DNA from: Luteimonas aquatica
Lineage (GTDB): Bacteria > Pseudomonadota > Gammaproteobacteria > Xanthomonadales > Xanthomonadaceae
Reading direction: 5' to 3'
NCBI RefSeq assembly: GCF_022662575.1
Contig: NZ_JALBFU010000001.1
Location: forward strand, 1,057,810 to 1,121,809
DNA length: 64,000 nucleotides
In this document: in pieces, positions 27,189 through 40,590 of the stretch
How positions within the stretch are numbered: the first letter of the stretch is position 1
Layout: every line of letters starts with the position of its first letter
The notes under the pieces: model-generated
Database searches by the model: none
What the model saw: the letters and a program-made list of their open reading frames with translations, nothing else
Told to the model about the DNA's origin: nothing
Position numbers and translations under genes: made by a program

Positions 27189-28193
27189 ATGTCGGATCAT
27201 TCAAGACAAAACATCCTTAATGAAGTCTTCGGCGATCGCGCCAGCAGCGGCCTGGCCGCCTTCGTGCAGACCGCGCGCATGGGCAGCTTCGCCAAGGCGG
27301 CCGAGCGCATGGGCGGCACGCCCTCGGGCGTGGCCAAGGCGGTGCAGCGCATGGAGCGTCGCCTGGGCACGACGCTGTTCGCGCGCACCACGCGCAAGCT
27401 CAGCCTCACCGAGTCCGGCCTGCTGCTGCTCGAACACGCCGACCGCATCCTCGATGCCATCGCGCAGGCCGAGGCCTCGCTGGCGCAGGCCGATGCCGGA
27501 CCGCGCGGACGGCTGAAGGTGAGCCTCGCGCCGGGCATCGGCCGTGCCCTGGTGCTGCCCTCGCTGCGCGCCTTCATGCAGGCGTATCCCGAGATCCTGC
27601 TCGACATCGATTTCGACAGCCGCCAGGTCGACGTCGTGGCCGAGGGCTATGACCTGGTGCTGCGCGGCGGCGTGGCCCCGCCCGATTCCGGCCTGCGCGG
27701 GCGCAGCCTCGGCACGGAACGCTCGCTGCTGTGCGCCTCGCCCGACTACCTGCGCGAACGCGGCGTGCCGGCGAGCCCGGCCGCACTGGCCGATCATCGC
27801 TGCATCCGCTATCGCAGCCCGACCACCGGACGCATCCGCCCCTGGCCGCTGCCGCCGACGTCCAGCGGCTGCGGCGTGGAGGTGCCGCAGACCATCGTGC
27901 TGGGCGATCCCGAGGCGGTGCGCCTGTCGGCGCTGGCCGGCATCGGCATCGCCTCCCTCGCCCGCTACGCGGCGCTGCGCGCCTTCGCCGACGGCAGCCT
28001 GCAGCCGGTGCTCGCCGAGGTCCTGTCGCCGCAGGACGAGACCGAGAACTGGCTGCTGTGGCCGCCCGATCGCCAGCACCTGCCCAAGGTGCGCGCCTTC
28101 GTCGAGCACGTGGTCGCGGTGTTCGACGCGCATCGCGGCGAGGACACGGCCATCGGCGCCGGCGCGAAGCCGCGGCGCGCGCGCAGGCGTTGA
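27189..28193 (+). CDS. LysR-family transcriptional regulator
   Basis: A 334-residue LysR regulator with the N-terminal winged helix (about 20-80: GLAAFVQTARMGSFAKAAERMGGTPSGVAKAVQRMERRLGTTLFARTTRKLSLTESG) and a C-terminal periplasmic-binding-protein-like effector domain (about 105-315). It carries about 17 extra residues ahead of the HTH. Divergent from the Old Yellow Enzyme gene with a short AT-rich shared promoter region, the classic layout for LysR control of the neighbour. The effector is unknown. Confidence 0.9.
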   Translation: MSDHSRQNILNEVFGDRASSGLAAFVQTARMGSFAKAAERMGGTPSGVAKAVQRMERRLGTTLFARTTRKLSLTESGLLLLEHADRILDAIAQAEASLAQADAGPRGRLKVSLAPGIGRALVLPSLRAFMQAYPEILLDIDFDSRQVDVVAEGYDLVLRGGVAPPDSGLRGRSLGTERSLLCASPDYLRERGVPASPAALADHRCIRYRSPTTGRIRPWPLPPTSSGCGVEVPQTIVLGDPEAVRLSALAGIGIASLARYAALRAFADGSLQPVLAEVLSPQDETENWLLWPPDRQHLPKVRAFVEHVVAVFDAHRGEDTAIGAGAKPRRARRR

Positions 28194-28200
28194 AGCGCCG

Positions 28201-29451
28201 CTACAGGCGCTCGGTCGGTTCCAGCGCGGCCGGCTCGTCGGGCACGTCCGGCGCGGGATGCCCTTTGCGCGTCATCTCCCAGCGCCAGCACAGCCAGCCG
28301 AGCAGCGCGAACACGCCCGCGCCGAGCGCGAGATGCAGGGCATGGTCGCTGAGCAGCGGCGACAGCACGCCGGCCACGAGCGCGTTCATCGTCAGGCCGG
28401 TGAAGGCCTGCAGCGACGAGGCCGAGCCGCGCTGGCGCGGATACATGTCCAGGATCGCCAGCGTCAGGATCGGGAAGACCAGCGCCACGCCGAAGGAATT
28501 GAGCATCACCGGCAGCACCGCCCACGGGATCGACGGTTGCGGCGCGAAGGCGCTGTAGAGGATGTTCGCCGTCACCGCCGCGCCGCAGCAGGCGAAGCCG
28601 ATGCCCGCCAGCCGCGCGCCGCTCATCCGTCCGGCCGCGCGCCCGGACAGGAACGCGCCGAGCATCATGCCGCCGATCATCGGCACGAAGAACCAGGCGA
28701 ACTGGCGCTCGTTCAATTTCAGCAGGTCCAGCACGAACGCCGGCGCCGAGGCGATGTACAGGAACAGCGCGGCGAAGTTGAACGCGCCCGCCGCCGCCAG
28801 GCGCTGGAAGCGCGGGTTGACGAAGATCGCCAGGTAGCCGCGCAGCAGCGGACCGGGCCGCAGCGGCAGGCGCGCCGGCTTGGGATGGGTTTCCGGCAGC
28901 CACAGCGAGGTGGTCGCGATCAGCAGCAGCGCGAAGGCAACCAGGAACCAGAAGATCATCGGCCAGCGTCCCCAGCCGAGCAGCCAGCCGCCGATGATCG
29001 GCGCGATCGCCGGCGCGATCCCGAAGATCATCGACACCTGGCTCATCAGTCGCTGCGCGTCGTCGCCGTGCAGCACGTCGCGGATCACCGCGCGCCCGAC
29101 GATCAGGCCCACACCCGCCGACAGGCCCTGCAATACGCGAAAGGCCAGCAGCATCGTCAGGTCGGTGGCCAGCGCGCATCCGACCGAGGCCAATGCGTAC
29201 ACCACCAGTCCGGTCAGGATCACCCGCCGCCGCCCCAGCGCGTCCGAAAGCGGGCCGTGCACCACGCTCATCGCCGCGTAGGCGATCAGGTAGGCGCTGA
29301 TAGTCTGCTGCATCACCAGCTTGTCGGCGCCGAACTGCGCGCCGATCTGCGGAAAGGCCGGGAAGATGGTGTCGATGGAGAACGGGCCGAACATCGCCAG
29401 TCCGGCCAGCAGCATCGCCAGCCGCCGCGTCGGGATCGTCGAGGCGGTCAT
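28201..29451 (-). CDS. Bcr/CflA-family drug efflux MFS transporter
   Basis: A 416-residue, twelve-helix major facilitator. The Bcr/CflA subgroup is indicated by FGPFSIDTIFPAFPQIGAQFGA in helix 1 and the motif A loop GPLSDALGRRRVILTGLVVYALAS between helices 2 and 3, with motif C-like GVGLIVGRAVIRD in helix 5. These pumps export drugs such as bicyclomycin, chloramphenicol or sulfonamides, or dipeptides and cysteine. It starts one base after the VOC gene's stop codon, so the two form an operon. Confidence 0.9.
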   Translation of the reverse strand: MTASTIPTRRLAMLLAGLAMFGPFSIDTIFPAFPQIGAQFGADKLVMQQTISAYLIAYAAMSVVHGPLSDALGRRRVILTGLVVYALASVGCALATDLTMLLAFRVLQGLSAGVGLIVGRAVIRDVLHGDDAQRLMSQVSMIFGIAPAIAPIIGGWLLGWGRWPMIFWFLVAFALLLIATTSLWLPETHPKPARLPLRPGPLLRGYLAIFVNPRFQRLAAAGAFNFAALFLYIASAPAFVLDLLKLNERQFAWFFVPMIGGMMLGAFLSGRAAGRMSGARLAGIGFACCGAAVTANILYSAFAPQPSIPWAVLPVMLNSFGVALVFPILTLAILDMYPRQRGSASSLQAFTGLTMNALVAGVLSPLLSDHALHLALGAGVFALLGWLCWRWEMTRKGHPAPDVPDEPAALEPTERL

Positions 29452-29452
29452 C

Positions 29453-29890
29453 TCAGGCCGGGGTCGCTGCGGGCGGCTGCGGCGGGCCCTTCAGTTCCAC
29501 GGTGTTGCCCTCTGGATCGGACAGATACTGCGACGGCCCCTCGCCCTCGGCGCCGTAGCGCGGGCCGAAATCGCCGACTGCCACGCCGTGGGCATGCAGG
29601 TGGGCCAGGATGGCATCGTGATCGAAAGGATCCACGCGCAGGCATAGATGGTCGAGGTTGTGCCCCTCGGCCCCGGGCGCCGCGCCGCCGGCGCGGCCGA
29701 GCTTGCCGGCGACGTCCACCAGGTCGATCAGCGAGTCCCCGGCGCGCAGCTGCAGCAGGCCGATCTCGTCCTGCCTGCGCTCCACGGTGCATCCCAGCAC
29801 CTGGCAATAGAAGGCCTGCATGCGCGCGCTGTCGCGCACGCGCAGCACGATGTGGTCGATCCGGTGAAGCTGGAATGGCGGGACGGACAT
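29453..29890 (-). CDS. VOC-superfamily (glyoxalase/bleomycin-resistance type) protein
   Basis: A 145-residue VOC-fold protein: LHRIDHIVLRVRDSARMQAFYCQVLGC opens the first beta-alpha-beta-beta-beta module and GHNLDHLCLRVDPFD the second, ending YLSDPEGNTVELKGP. His in the IDH motif, His in LDH and Glu in NTVELK are positioned as metal ligands. Such proteins include lyases, dioxygenases and antibiotic-binding proteins; the reaction cannot be assigned. The start MSVPPFQ at 29890 is preferred to an ATG nine codons upstream. It lies one base from the MFS pump gene; a shared detoxification role is inference. Confidence 0.85.
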   Translation of the reverse strand: MSVPPFQLHRIDHIVLRVRDSARMQAFYCQVLGCTVERRQDEIGLLQLRAGDSLIDLVDVAGKLGRAGGAAPGAEGHNLDHLCLRVDPFDHDAILAHLHAHGVAVGDFGPRYGAEGEGPSQYLSDPEGNTVELKGPPQPPAATPA

Positions 29891-30022
29891 GGGGGGATCC
29901 GAACGGTGCGAGCGCACATGTTAAGGAATTGCCGCCGCCCATGCCGGGCGGGACGTTCCGTTCCAGGGTCTCCGGCGTCCGGCCAGGCCGTCGGCCCCGG
30001 CCGTCCCGGCCCCGGTCCGGGC

Positions 30023-30028
30023 TATAAT
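30023..30028 (+). promoter_or_regulatory. Candidate -10 element of the gcvP leader
   Basis: A perfect TATAAT lies just before the first glycine aptamer, so transcription would begin near 30035. No good -35 hexamer is seen in the GC-rich upstream sequence. Confidence 0.55.
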
Positions 30029-30036
30029 TCCGCCGG

Positions 30037-30259
30037 CAAGACCGTGGGAGAAGCGGTCCCGCCCTCCGGGGCCGGAACCGCTGCCGAAGGCGCAAACGCC
30101 CGTAATCGCTCAGGCCCAAAGACCACACGCAGGACTCGCGGCAAAAACTCTGGAGAGACCGGACCGCCCGCGAGGGTGCGCTCCGGCGCCGAAGGGGCAC
30201 GAGGCTTCCGCCGAAATGCGGGTCAGCTTCCAAACTCTCAGGCAAAAGGACAGAGGGGC
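30037..30259 (+). promoter_or_regulatory. Tandem glycine riboswitch
   Basis: Two glycine aptamers in series precede gcvP. Aptamer I (about 30040-30130) has GGGAGAAGCGG, GCCGAAGGCGCAAACG, CGCTCAGGC and CAAAGACCAC; aptamer II (about 30141-30258) has CTCTGGAGAGACC, GCGCCGAAGGGGCACGAG, AACTCTCAGGCAAAAGGACAG. The short A-rich linker GCAAAAACTC joins them. The conserved GCCGAAGGG and CTCAGGCAAAAGGAC blocks are diagnostic of the class. Glycine binding would switch on the glycine cleavage P-protein. The expression platform (30260-30381) shows no obvious intrinsic terminator; it contains duplicated short motifs, so translational control is possible. Confidence 0.93.
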
Positions 30260-30381
30260 ATCCAACGCGCGGGGACGCACGCCCGGCCTCATCGGCCCGG
30301 CCGTTGCCGATCCCGCCGTTGCCGATGATGTTCCCGATCTGTTCCCAAGCCCCTGTTCCCAAGCCTCCGGACGCCCCTGCC

Positions 30382-33288
<2,907 letters not shown>

Positions 33289-33295
33289 GCAAGCC

Positions 33296-33329
33296 AGGAA
33301 GGGGCGCCTCGGCGCCCCTTCCTCTTTCG
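33296..33329 (+). terminator. Intrinsic terminator of gcvP
   Basis: A near-perfect long hairpin (AGGAAGGGGCGCC / GGCGCCCCTTCCT) starts seven bases after the gcvP stop and is followed by a short CTTT tail. Confidence 0.8.
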
Positions 33330-33407
33330 ACGGAGCGCTTTCGACGGCCTGCTTTCGACCGTCCGCTTTCGGCAGCCTGCTTTCGGCAGATCTTTTCGGA
33401 TGATCTT
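33325..33407. repeat. 14-bp imperfect tandem repeat, six units
   Basis: Units begin with TTTCG and have period 14: TTTCGACGGAGCGC (33325), TTTCGACGGCCTGC (33339), TTTCGACCGTCCGC (33353), TTTCGGCAGCCTGC (33367), TTTCGGCAGATCT (33381, one base short) and TTTCGGATGATCTT (33394). It sits between the gcvP terminator and the convergent cupin gene. No coding role is seen. Confidence 0.8.
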
Positions 33408-33454
33408 GTAGCGGCCGCTATCGGCGGGATGTTTCTGCCCGGCATGGGCGACCG

Positions 33455-33796
33455 CTAGCCTTTCCCCGCCGGAAGGGCCGTCTCGTCGCGACGATAGGCG
33501 GGAGGGGAATAGAAGTTGACCGTCTTCAGCAGGGTGCGCCCGACGTTGCGGATCTCGTGGCGCTCGCCGCGCTCGATCACCAGCAGGCTGCCCGCGCGCA
33601 GCCGCTGCCGTTCGCCCTCGACGATGGCCAGGCCCGTGCCGGACACCACGTACAGCCACTGGTCCGCGCCGCGGTGGCGATTGTCCGGCCCGCCTTCGCT
33701 GTCCCCGGGCGCGATCACCATTTCCGCCGCCTGAAGCCTGCGCACGTCGAAGGCCACGCGGAATCCTTTGCCGAAACGGAAGTGCTTGTGCCGCAT
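33455..33796 (-). CDS. Small single-domain cupin protein
   Basis: A 113-residue cupin. Motif 1 is seen as HRGADQWLYVVSGTGLAIVEG (G-x5-H-x-H-like with HRGADQ), the turn as LRAGSLLVIERGERHEIRN (motif 2 with the metal-ligand His in GERHEI). Cupins of this size are metal-dependent isomerases or dioxygenases, or small-molecule sensors; nothing identifies the substrate. It is convergent with gcvP across the tandem repeat and is probably transcribed alone. Confidence 0.8.
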   Translation of the reverse strand: MRHKHFRFGKGFRVAFDVRRLQAAEMVIAPGDSEGGPDNRHRGADQWLYVVSGTGLAIVEGERQRLRAGSLLVIERGERHEIRNVGRTLLKTVNFYSPPAYRRDETALPAGKG

Positions 33797-33942
33797 GCCG
33801 CGCTCCTGGCTTTTGCGTCACCATGCGCGGATCGCGGTTAACGCGCCATCAAAGCGCGTCGCGCGGAAGCGCACTGCATCGAAAAAACGCGAGCGGACGT
33901 CGCCGTCCGCCCGCGCGGGCGAAGGATCGCCCCTGGGAGGCG

Positions 33943-34296
33943 CTATCTTCCCCGGCCGTCGCCGCGCGGCGACGGCAGCACCCGCAGCCCGCGATGACGG
34001 CAGAGATCGAAATCCCTGTAGACCCGCGTCCGGCCGTCGCGGAACGCCACGCGCAGGTCGTAGCGGCAGCCTTCCCCGGCCACCGCGACGGTGACCGCCT
34101 CGCCGCCGCCGCGCAGCGGGGCGTCGATCGCCAGCTCGCGGAATCCATCGCCGCCGGCCGCAGCGATCGCCAGCGAGGCGATGCTGTCGTGGGCGCGATT
34201 GGTCAGCTCCAGGTAGCGGGTCGGCGGTTCGGCGCGCGCGTGCGCGGTGTCGGCGAGCGAGCAAGCGGCGAGAAGCAACGGGACGATCATGCGCAT
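33943..34296 (-). CDS. Hypothetical exported protein
   Basis: A 117-residue protein with a signal peptide (MRMIVPLLLAACSLADTAHARA; LLAAC also resembles a lipobox) and a mature part with TRYLELTNRAHDSIASLAI, PLRGGGEAVTVAVAGEGCRYDLRV, FRDGRTRVYRDFDLCRHRGL. Two cysteines could pair in the periplasm. It looks like a compact beta-rich domain of a type common in xanthomonads, but I do not recognise a named family. An ATG two codons later (34290) is an alternative start. It is divergent from the LytS-like kinase gene. Confidence 0.6.
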   Translation of the reverse strand: MRMIVPLLLAACSLADTAHARAEPPTRYLELTNRAHDSIASLAIAAAGGDGFRELAIDAPLRGGGEAVTVAVAGEGCRYDLRVAFRDGRTRVYRDFDLCRHRGLRVLPSPRGDGRGR

Positions 34297-34486
34297 GGCG
34301 GACTCCGGGGCGGACGCGGTCGCCGGTCGCGATCCGGCGGCGCCATCACGCCGTCCCGGGGCCGTCACGGCAACCGTTCCGGGACGAATCGTCGCTGCGG
34401 CGCCCCCAATCGTAGCCGTGGCTTCCGGCGCTTTTCAGGCGCCGCTCGCCGTGATTAGCATGCGTCATCCCAAGCGGACGAATGCG

Positions 34487-35599
34487 ATGAAGATTCGGCT
34501 CGGCGACATGGAGATCGACGCGACCCGCTACCTGGCCCTGTGGACGGCCGTGGCGCTGGTGTTCGCCGTGCAGCGCCTGCTGCGCGACGTCCTGCTCGGC
34601 GGCGAGGTCTGGTCGCTCGGCGTCTATCTGCGCTGGTCGATGATCCAGTGGTACACCTGGGCCGGGCTGGCGCCTTGGGTGTTCCGCCTGGCCGCGCGCC
34701 ATCCGATCCAGGCGCCGCTGCGCCTGCGCGCGCTGGCGTGGCATCTGTTCGCCAGCGCCGGCATCACCCTGCTCGCCCTGGTGATCGGCGCGATCGTGTC
34801 GGTGCCGTTCGAGCCGAGCGGCCTGGTCGAGCAACTGCTGCAGTTCCTCGGCCAGCACGGCGCCACCGGCATGCTCACCTACTGGAGCCTGCTGGCGATC
34901 CAGCACTCCCTGCGATTCCACGCCGAGAAGGCGCAGCGCGAAATCGAGGCCGGCAGGCTCGCCGCCGAACTGGCGCAGTCGCGCCTACAGGTGCTGAAGA
35001 CGCAGCTGCAGCCGCATTTCCTCTTCAACACCCTGCACGCCATCGTCACCCTGCTCGACGAGGACAAGCTGTCCGCCGAGGACATGCTGCTGCGCCTGAG
35101 CGAGCTGCTGCGCGCCTTCCTCGAGGATTACGACGGCCAGGAAATCGCGCTGCGCCGCGAACTCGACCTGCTCGACCTCTACCTCGGCATCCAGCGCAAG
35201 CGCTTCAAGGACCGGCTCACCACCCAGGTCTACGTCGCCCCGGACACGCTCGACTGCGCCGTGCCCAGCCTGCTGCTGCAGCCGATCGTCGAGAACGCCA
35301 TCCGCCACGGCATCGGCCGGCGCGTGGGCGCGGACCGCGTCGAGATCGAAAGCCGGCGCGAAGGCGACATGCTGTGCATCGAGGTGCGCAACGGCAACAG
35401 CACGCTCGAACCCGGCGAGGCGCCCGCGGGCCACGGCATCGGCCTGTCCAACACGCGCCTGCGGCTGAAGGAGCTCTACGGCGAGCGCGCCGACATCCGC
35501 CTCGACATGACCTGGCCGCAAGGCGTGGCCTGCCGCGTCCGCCTGCCTTTCCGCGAGCTCGAAACGCCGGAAGACATACCCGAGCACGTCGCGGCATGA
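34487..35599 (+). CDS. LytS/YehU-like membrane sensor histidine kinase
   Basis: A 370-residue His_kinase-family sensor. Four transmembrane helices occupy about residues 14-140, followed by a coiled coil (HAEKAQREIEAGRLAAELAQSRLQVL) and the His_kinase domain whose phosphoacceptor His lies in LKTQLQPHFLFNTLHAIVTLL; the ATPase lobe shows LLLQPIVENAIRHGIG (N box) and GHGIGLSNTRLRLKELYG (G box). The start MKIRLGDMEI at 34487 has a CGGA stretch nearby; ATG 34460 is an alternative. Its stop overlaps the next gene's ATG (ATGA), so kinase and regulator are coupled. Confidence 0.88.
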   Translation: MKIRLGDMEIDATRYLALWTAVALVFAVQRLLRDVLLGGEVWSLGVYLRWSMIQWYTWAGLAPWVFRLAARHPIQAPLRLRALAWHLFASAGITLLALVIGAIVSVPFEPSGLVEQLLQFLGQHGATGMLTYWSLLAIQHSLRFHAEKAQREIEAGRLAAELAQSRLQVLKTQLQPHFLFNTLHAIVTLLDEDKLSAEDMLLRLSELLRAFLEDYDGQEIALRRELDLLDLYLGIQRKRFKDRLTTQVYVAPDTLDCAVPSLLLQPIVENAIRHGIGRRVGADRVEIESRREGDMLCIEVRNGNSTLEPGEAPAGHGIGLSNTRLRLKELYGERADIRLDMTWPQGVACRVRLPFRELETPEDIPEHVAA

Positions 35600-36372
35600 G
35601 CATCGCCACGCTGGTGGTCGACGACGAGCCGATCGCGCGCCACGCCATCGTGCGCCTGCTGCGCGATGATCCGGACATCGTCGTGGTCGGCGAATGCGGC
35701 GACGGCGCCACGGCCGCGACCGCGATCCGCAACCGCTCGCCGGACCTGGTGTTCCTGGACATCCAGATGCCGGCCATGACCGGCCTGGACGTGGTCGCCG
35801 AGATCGGGGCCGAGCGCATGCCGGCCACCGTCTTCGTCACCGCCTACGAGCAGTACGCGGTGCGCGCCTTCGAAGCCAATGCCGTCGACTACCTGGTCAA
35901 GCCGTTCAGCCGCGAGCGCTTCGCCGCCACCCTGCGGCGCGCCAAGGCGCGGCTGTCGGCCGCCGACCGCGACACCGCGCGCATCCTGCACGCGCTGGAA
36001 GCACTGCGCCGCCGCGAACAGTACATCGAACGCATTCCGGTGCGGGCCGAGGATCGCGTGGTCTTCGTCGACGTCGGCGAGATCGTCTGGATCAAGGCCA
36101 ACCGCAATCTCGTCGAGCTGCACCTGGCCGGCCGCGTCCATGAGCTGCGCGAAACCATGACCGCCCTCGCCGCCCGCCTCGACCCGCGCCAGTTCGCCCG
36201 CATCCACCGTTCGGCGATCATCAACGTGCGCCGGGTCAAGCACATCCATCCGTGGTTCAACGGCCATCACGTGGTCACCATGGATACCGGCCAGCAGCTG
36301 CGCATGAGCCGCTACCAGCACGAGGCGTTCCTGCGCCTGGCGACCCTGCAAACGGGCGACGCGCCCGCCTAG
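35596..36372 (+). CDS. LytTR-family response regulator
   Basis: A 258-residue regulator: receiver domain with VVDDEP, phosphoacceptor Asp55 (LVFLDIQMP), Thr and Lys (FVTAYEQYAV, VDYLVKPF), then a short linker and a LytTR DNA-binding domain (about 150-250) with VFVDVGEIVWIKANRNLVELHL, FARIHRSAIINVRRVKHI. LytTR regulators typically bind direct repeats and control secreted or surface functions. It overlaps the kinase gene by four bases. The target genes are unknown; an alpha/beta hydrolase gene begins about 200 bases downstream behind its own AT-richer region. Confidence 0.92.
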   Translation: MSIATLVVDDEPIARHAIVRLLRDDPDIVVVGECGDGATAATAIRNRSPDLVFLDIQMPAMTGLDVVAEIGAERMPATVFVTAYEQYAVRAFEANAVDYLVKPFSRERFAATLRRAKARLSAADRDTARILHALEALRRREQYIERIPVRAEDRVVFVDVGEIVWIKANRNLVELHLAGRVHELRETMTALAARLDPRQFARIHRSAIINVRRVKHIHPWFNGHHVVTMDTGQQLRMSRYQHEAFLRLATLQTGDAPA

Positions 36373-36537
36373 GTCCCGATGCGTGCAAGAGGGGGCGCGC
36401 ACCACCACTGCGCCGCATATCGGGAGACGTGCCGCCATGGCACTCGCATGGCCATCGTGCGTGCTTCCATGCCCCTCATTACCGATCTTGGGGCCTGGAT
36501 GGCGCACTTCAAGACTTTTCGAATCCCCACAAATTCA

Positions 36538-36543
36538 TATAGT
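36538..36543 (+). promoter_or_regulatory. Candidate -10 element in an AT-rich patch before a hydrolase gene
   Basis: TATAGT within a locally AT-rich stretch (about 36505-36545) that contrasts with the surrounding GC-rich DNA, 32 bases before the hydrolase ATG. A -35 box is weak. Confidence 0.3.
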
Positions 36544-36575
36544 TACGTCTTCCGCCCGCCCCCCCCGCCGCGACC

Positions 36576-37517
36576 ATGGATACCTCCATCCCAACCGCGC
36601 AGGCTCCGTCGCTCCGGCCATCCGCGGCGCTCCCCGCGTTCAAGAGCGACGCCCATCGGGATCGATACTTCTCCGCCTACGACGCCGTGCTCGGGGACTG
36701 GCCGACGCCTTGCGCGGAGCTGGATATCCGCACCCGCCTGGGAACGACCCATGTCGTCGCGAGCGGCCCCGAGGACGCGCCGCCGCTTCTGCTGCTTCCC
36801 AGTTTCGCCGGCACCGCCACCGCCTGGCGTCTCAACGCCGCGGGGCTGAATCGCCACTACCGGACCTACGCCGTCGACGTCGTCGGGCAATCGGGAAAAG
36901 GATGGGCGGACCGTCCTTTGCGCAACCGGCACGACTACGCCGACTGGCTCGCCGATCTGCTCGACGGCCTCGGCATCCGGCGCGCGTCGCTCGTCGGCTG
37001 CTCCTTCGGCGCTTTCCTGGCCATGAACCAGGCCCTGTCGACGCCCGGGCGCGTCGAACGCATCGTGATGATCAGCCCGGTCGGCGTATTCGCCTCGCAA
37101 TTCTGGACGCTGACCTTCCGCGCGCGCATCAAGCGGCCGCTGGTCAAGCTCCTTCGCCGGCTCTCCCGCAGCGGGAAAGCCGCCAGCATGGCGGACCTCG
37201 GCATCCGGCCGCGCGACGCCAAATGGGCGACGCTGATGGCCGTCACGATGGCGTCGACCGCGAAAGTGAGCGTCATCACGCCGACGGTGTTCGGCCGCCG
37301 CCAGCTGCGCGGCCTCCGCGCGCCCGCCCTGCTGCTGATCGGCGACCGCGAGCAGCTCTACGATCCGTCCGCGATGCTCGCGCTGGCGCGCAAACGCATG
37401 CCGGCGCTCGAGGGCGCCATCGTCGCCGACGCCGACCACATCGCGGCCATGGCGCAGCCCGAGGACGTCAACGAACGGATCCTGCGTTTCCTGCGCGCCA
37501 GTACCGCCCAGGGATGA
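36576..37517 (+). CDS. Alpha/beta-fold hydrolase
   Basis: A 313-residue cytosolic alpha/beta hydrolase. The oxyanion region is LLLPSFAGTATAWRLN, the nucleophile elbow GCSFGAFLA (Ser in G-x-S-x-G), the acid in LLIGDREQLYDPS and the histidine in ADADHIAAM. It resembles the YcgS/MhpC-like carboxylesterase group. No signal peptide. Ester or lactone substrate unknown. Upstream of the ATG there is no Shine-Dalgarno sequence. Confidence 0.85.
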   Translation: MDTSIPTAQAPSLRPSAALPAFKSDAHRDRYFSAYDAVLGDWPTPCAELDIRTRLGTTHVVASGPEDAPPLLLLPSFAGTATAWRLNAAGLNRHYRTYAVDVVGQSGKGWADRPLRNRHDYADWLADLLDGLGIRRASLVGCSFGAFLAMNQALSTPGRVERIVMISPVGVFASQFWTLTFRARIKRPLVKLLRRLSRSGKAASMADLGIRPRDAKWATLMAVTMASTAKVSVITPTVFGRRQLRGLRAPALLLIGDREQLYDPSAMLALARKRMPALEGAIVADADHIAAMAQPEDVNERILRFLRASTAQG

Positions 37518-37693
37518 CGTAGCCGGCCGAGGCCGCGCCGCCCTATCGCCGCCCGGGCGACGCCCCTCGGCCCGCGCGCGCATCGGCCGCAAGCGCGCTG
37601 CGTGAGGGCGACAACGCCGTGCGTGACTTCCGGCAGGCTGGCACCCGATGCCGCCTTGCTAGAGTCGCGCCACCCTATCGCGGGACGGCCGGC

Positions 37694-38371
37694 ATGTTCG
37701 ATTCCAGGGCTCATCGCATCGCGGCCGCCCTGGTGGCGGTGGCCTACGTCGGCATCCAGACCTTCCAGTGGTCGGTGTTCGCCGCGCTGCCGCCCGCGCA
37801 GGACGCGGCGCAGGCCCTCTTGCAGGGTCCGCATCCCCTGAACATCGCACGCGCACTGTCGATGCTGCTGTCGTTCTTCGGCCTGACTTATCTGTTCCTG
37901 GTGTGCTGCGCGCTGGCCTTCCCCCGCCGGCCGTCGGCCGCGGTGGCCGCCTTCCTCGGCTTCTTCGTGTTCTGCCTGCTGGAAGTGATGCTGCGTTCGG
38001 TGGAGCTGTTCCACGTCTACCTGTCGCTGCCCGCGCAGTACCTGGCGGCCACGACCGACCAGGCGCGCGCCGCCTTGCTCGGCCAGCAGGCCTTGTTCGG
38101 CGCCGTGCAGCGCGCGCTGTATTTCCCCCTCGGCTTGAGCTGGATCCTCGGCAGCGCATTGCTGTGCGCCGCCCTCGGCGGCAGGCGCTACGACTGGCTT
38201 GCCCGGCTGGCTTTCGGCTTGAACGCCCTGCGGCTGGTGCTGCGGCAGCTGGACGTCTACGCCTTTCCGCCATCGAACCACGACGCGCTCTACGACATGC
38301 TGTACCTGCCGCTGGTGTACGCCACCTTCCTGCCGGTGGCCGCCTGGCTGCTGCTGCGCCCGGCCAAATAA
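37694..38371 (+). CDS. Hypothetical six-helix membrane protein
   Basis: A 225-residue protein with about six hydrophobic helices: near residues 10-28, 55-75 (LSMLLSFFGLTYLFLVCCALA), 82-105 (AVAAFLGFFVFCLLEVML), 140-165 (FPLGLSWILGSALLCAAL), 170-190 and 205-222 (LVYATFLPVAAWLLL). Charged residues are sparse in the helices. Family not recognised. The start MFDSRAHRI at 37694 follows a short GC-rich gap; an upstream in-frame ATG 25 codons earlier gives an Arg-rich extension and is less likely. Confidence 0.6.
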   Translation: MFDSRAHRIAAALVAVAYVGIQTFQWSVFAALPPAQDAAQALLQGPHPLNIARALSMLLSFFGLTYLFLVCCALAFPRRPSAAVAAFLGFFVFCLLEVMLRSVELFHVYLSLPAQYLAATTDQARAALLGQQALFGAVQRALYFPLGLSWILGSALLCAALGGRRYDWLARLAFGLNALRLVLRQLDVYAFPPSNHDALYDMLYLPLVYATFLPVAAWLLLRPAK

Positions 38372-38417
38372 GCGGCGGGCCATGCTTCCGGGACAGCCGA
38401 GTACATCCTTGCCTGAT

Positions 38418-38443
38418 CCGGACTTGTCGACCGGACTTGTCGA
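38418..38443. repeat. Perfect 13-bp tandem duplication
   Basis: CCGGACTTGTCGA is repeated head to tail at 38418-38430 and 38431-38443, in the gap before the CocE-type hydrolase gene. Confidence 0.85.
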
Positions 38444-38519
38444 ACGATAGGAAGAAAGTCACGTTCGCCGGGCGGCGCGCTGCGGGATACTTCGCGATTC
38501 TCGTCCGGAGACAGCCCGC

Positions 38520-40523
<2,004 letters not shown>

Positions 40524-40590
40524 CTCCAGCCGGCGGGCCGCCGGGAGAAGGACTCGAACGGCCCGCCGGCATCGCGTGGGCGCGGACGGA

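Noticed and set aside
36383..36575. Short frames between the LytTR regulator and the alpha/beta hydrolase gene
   Set aside because: They overlap the next gene in another frame and show no family features.
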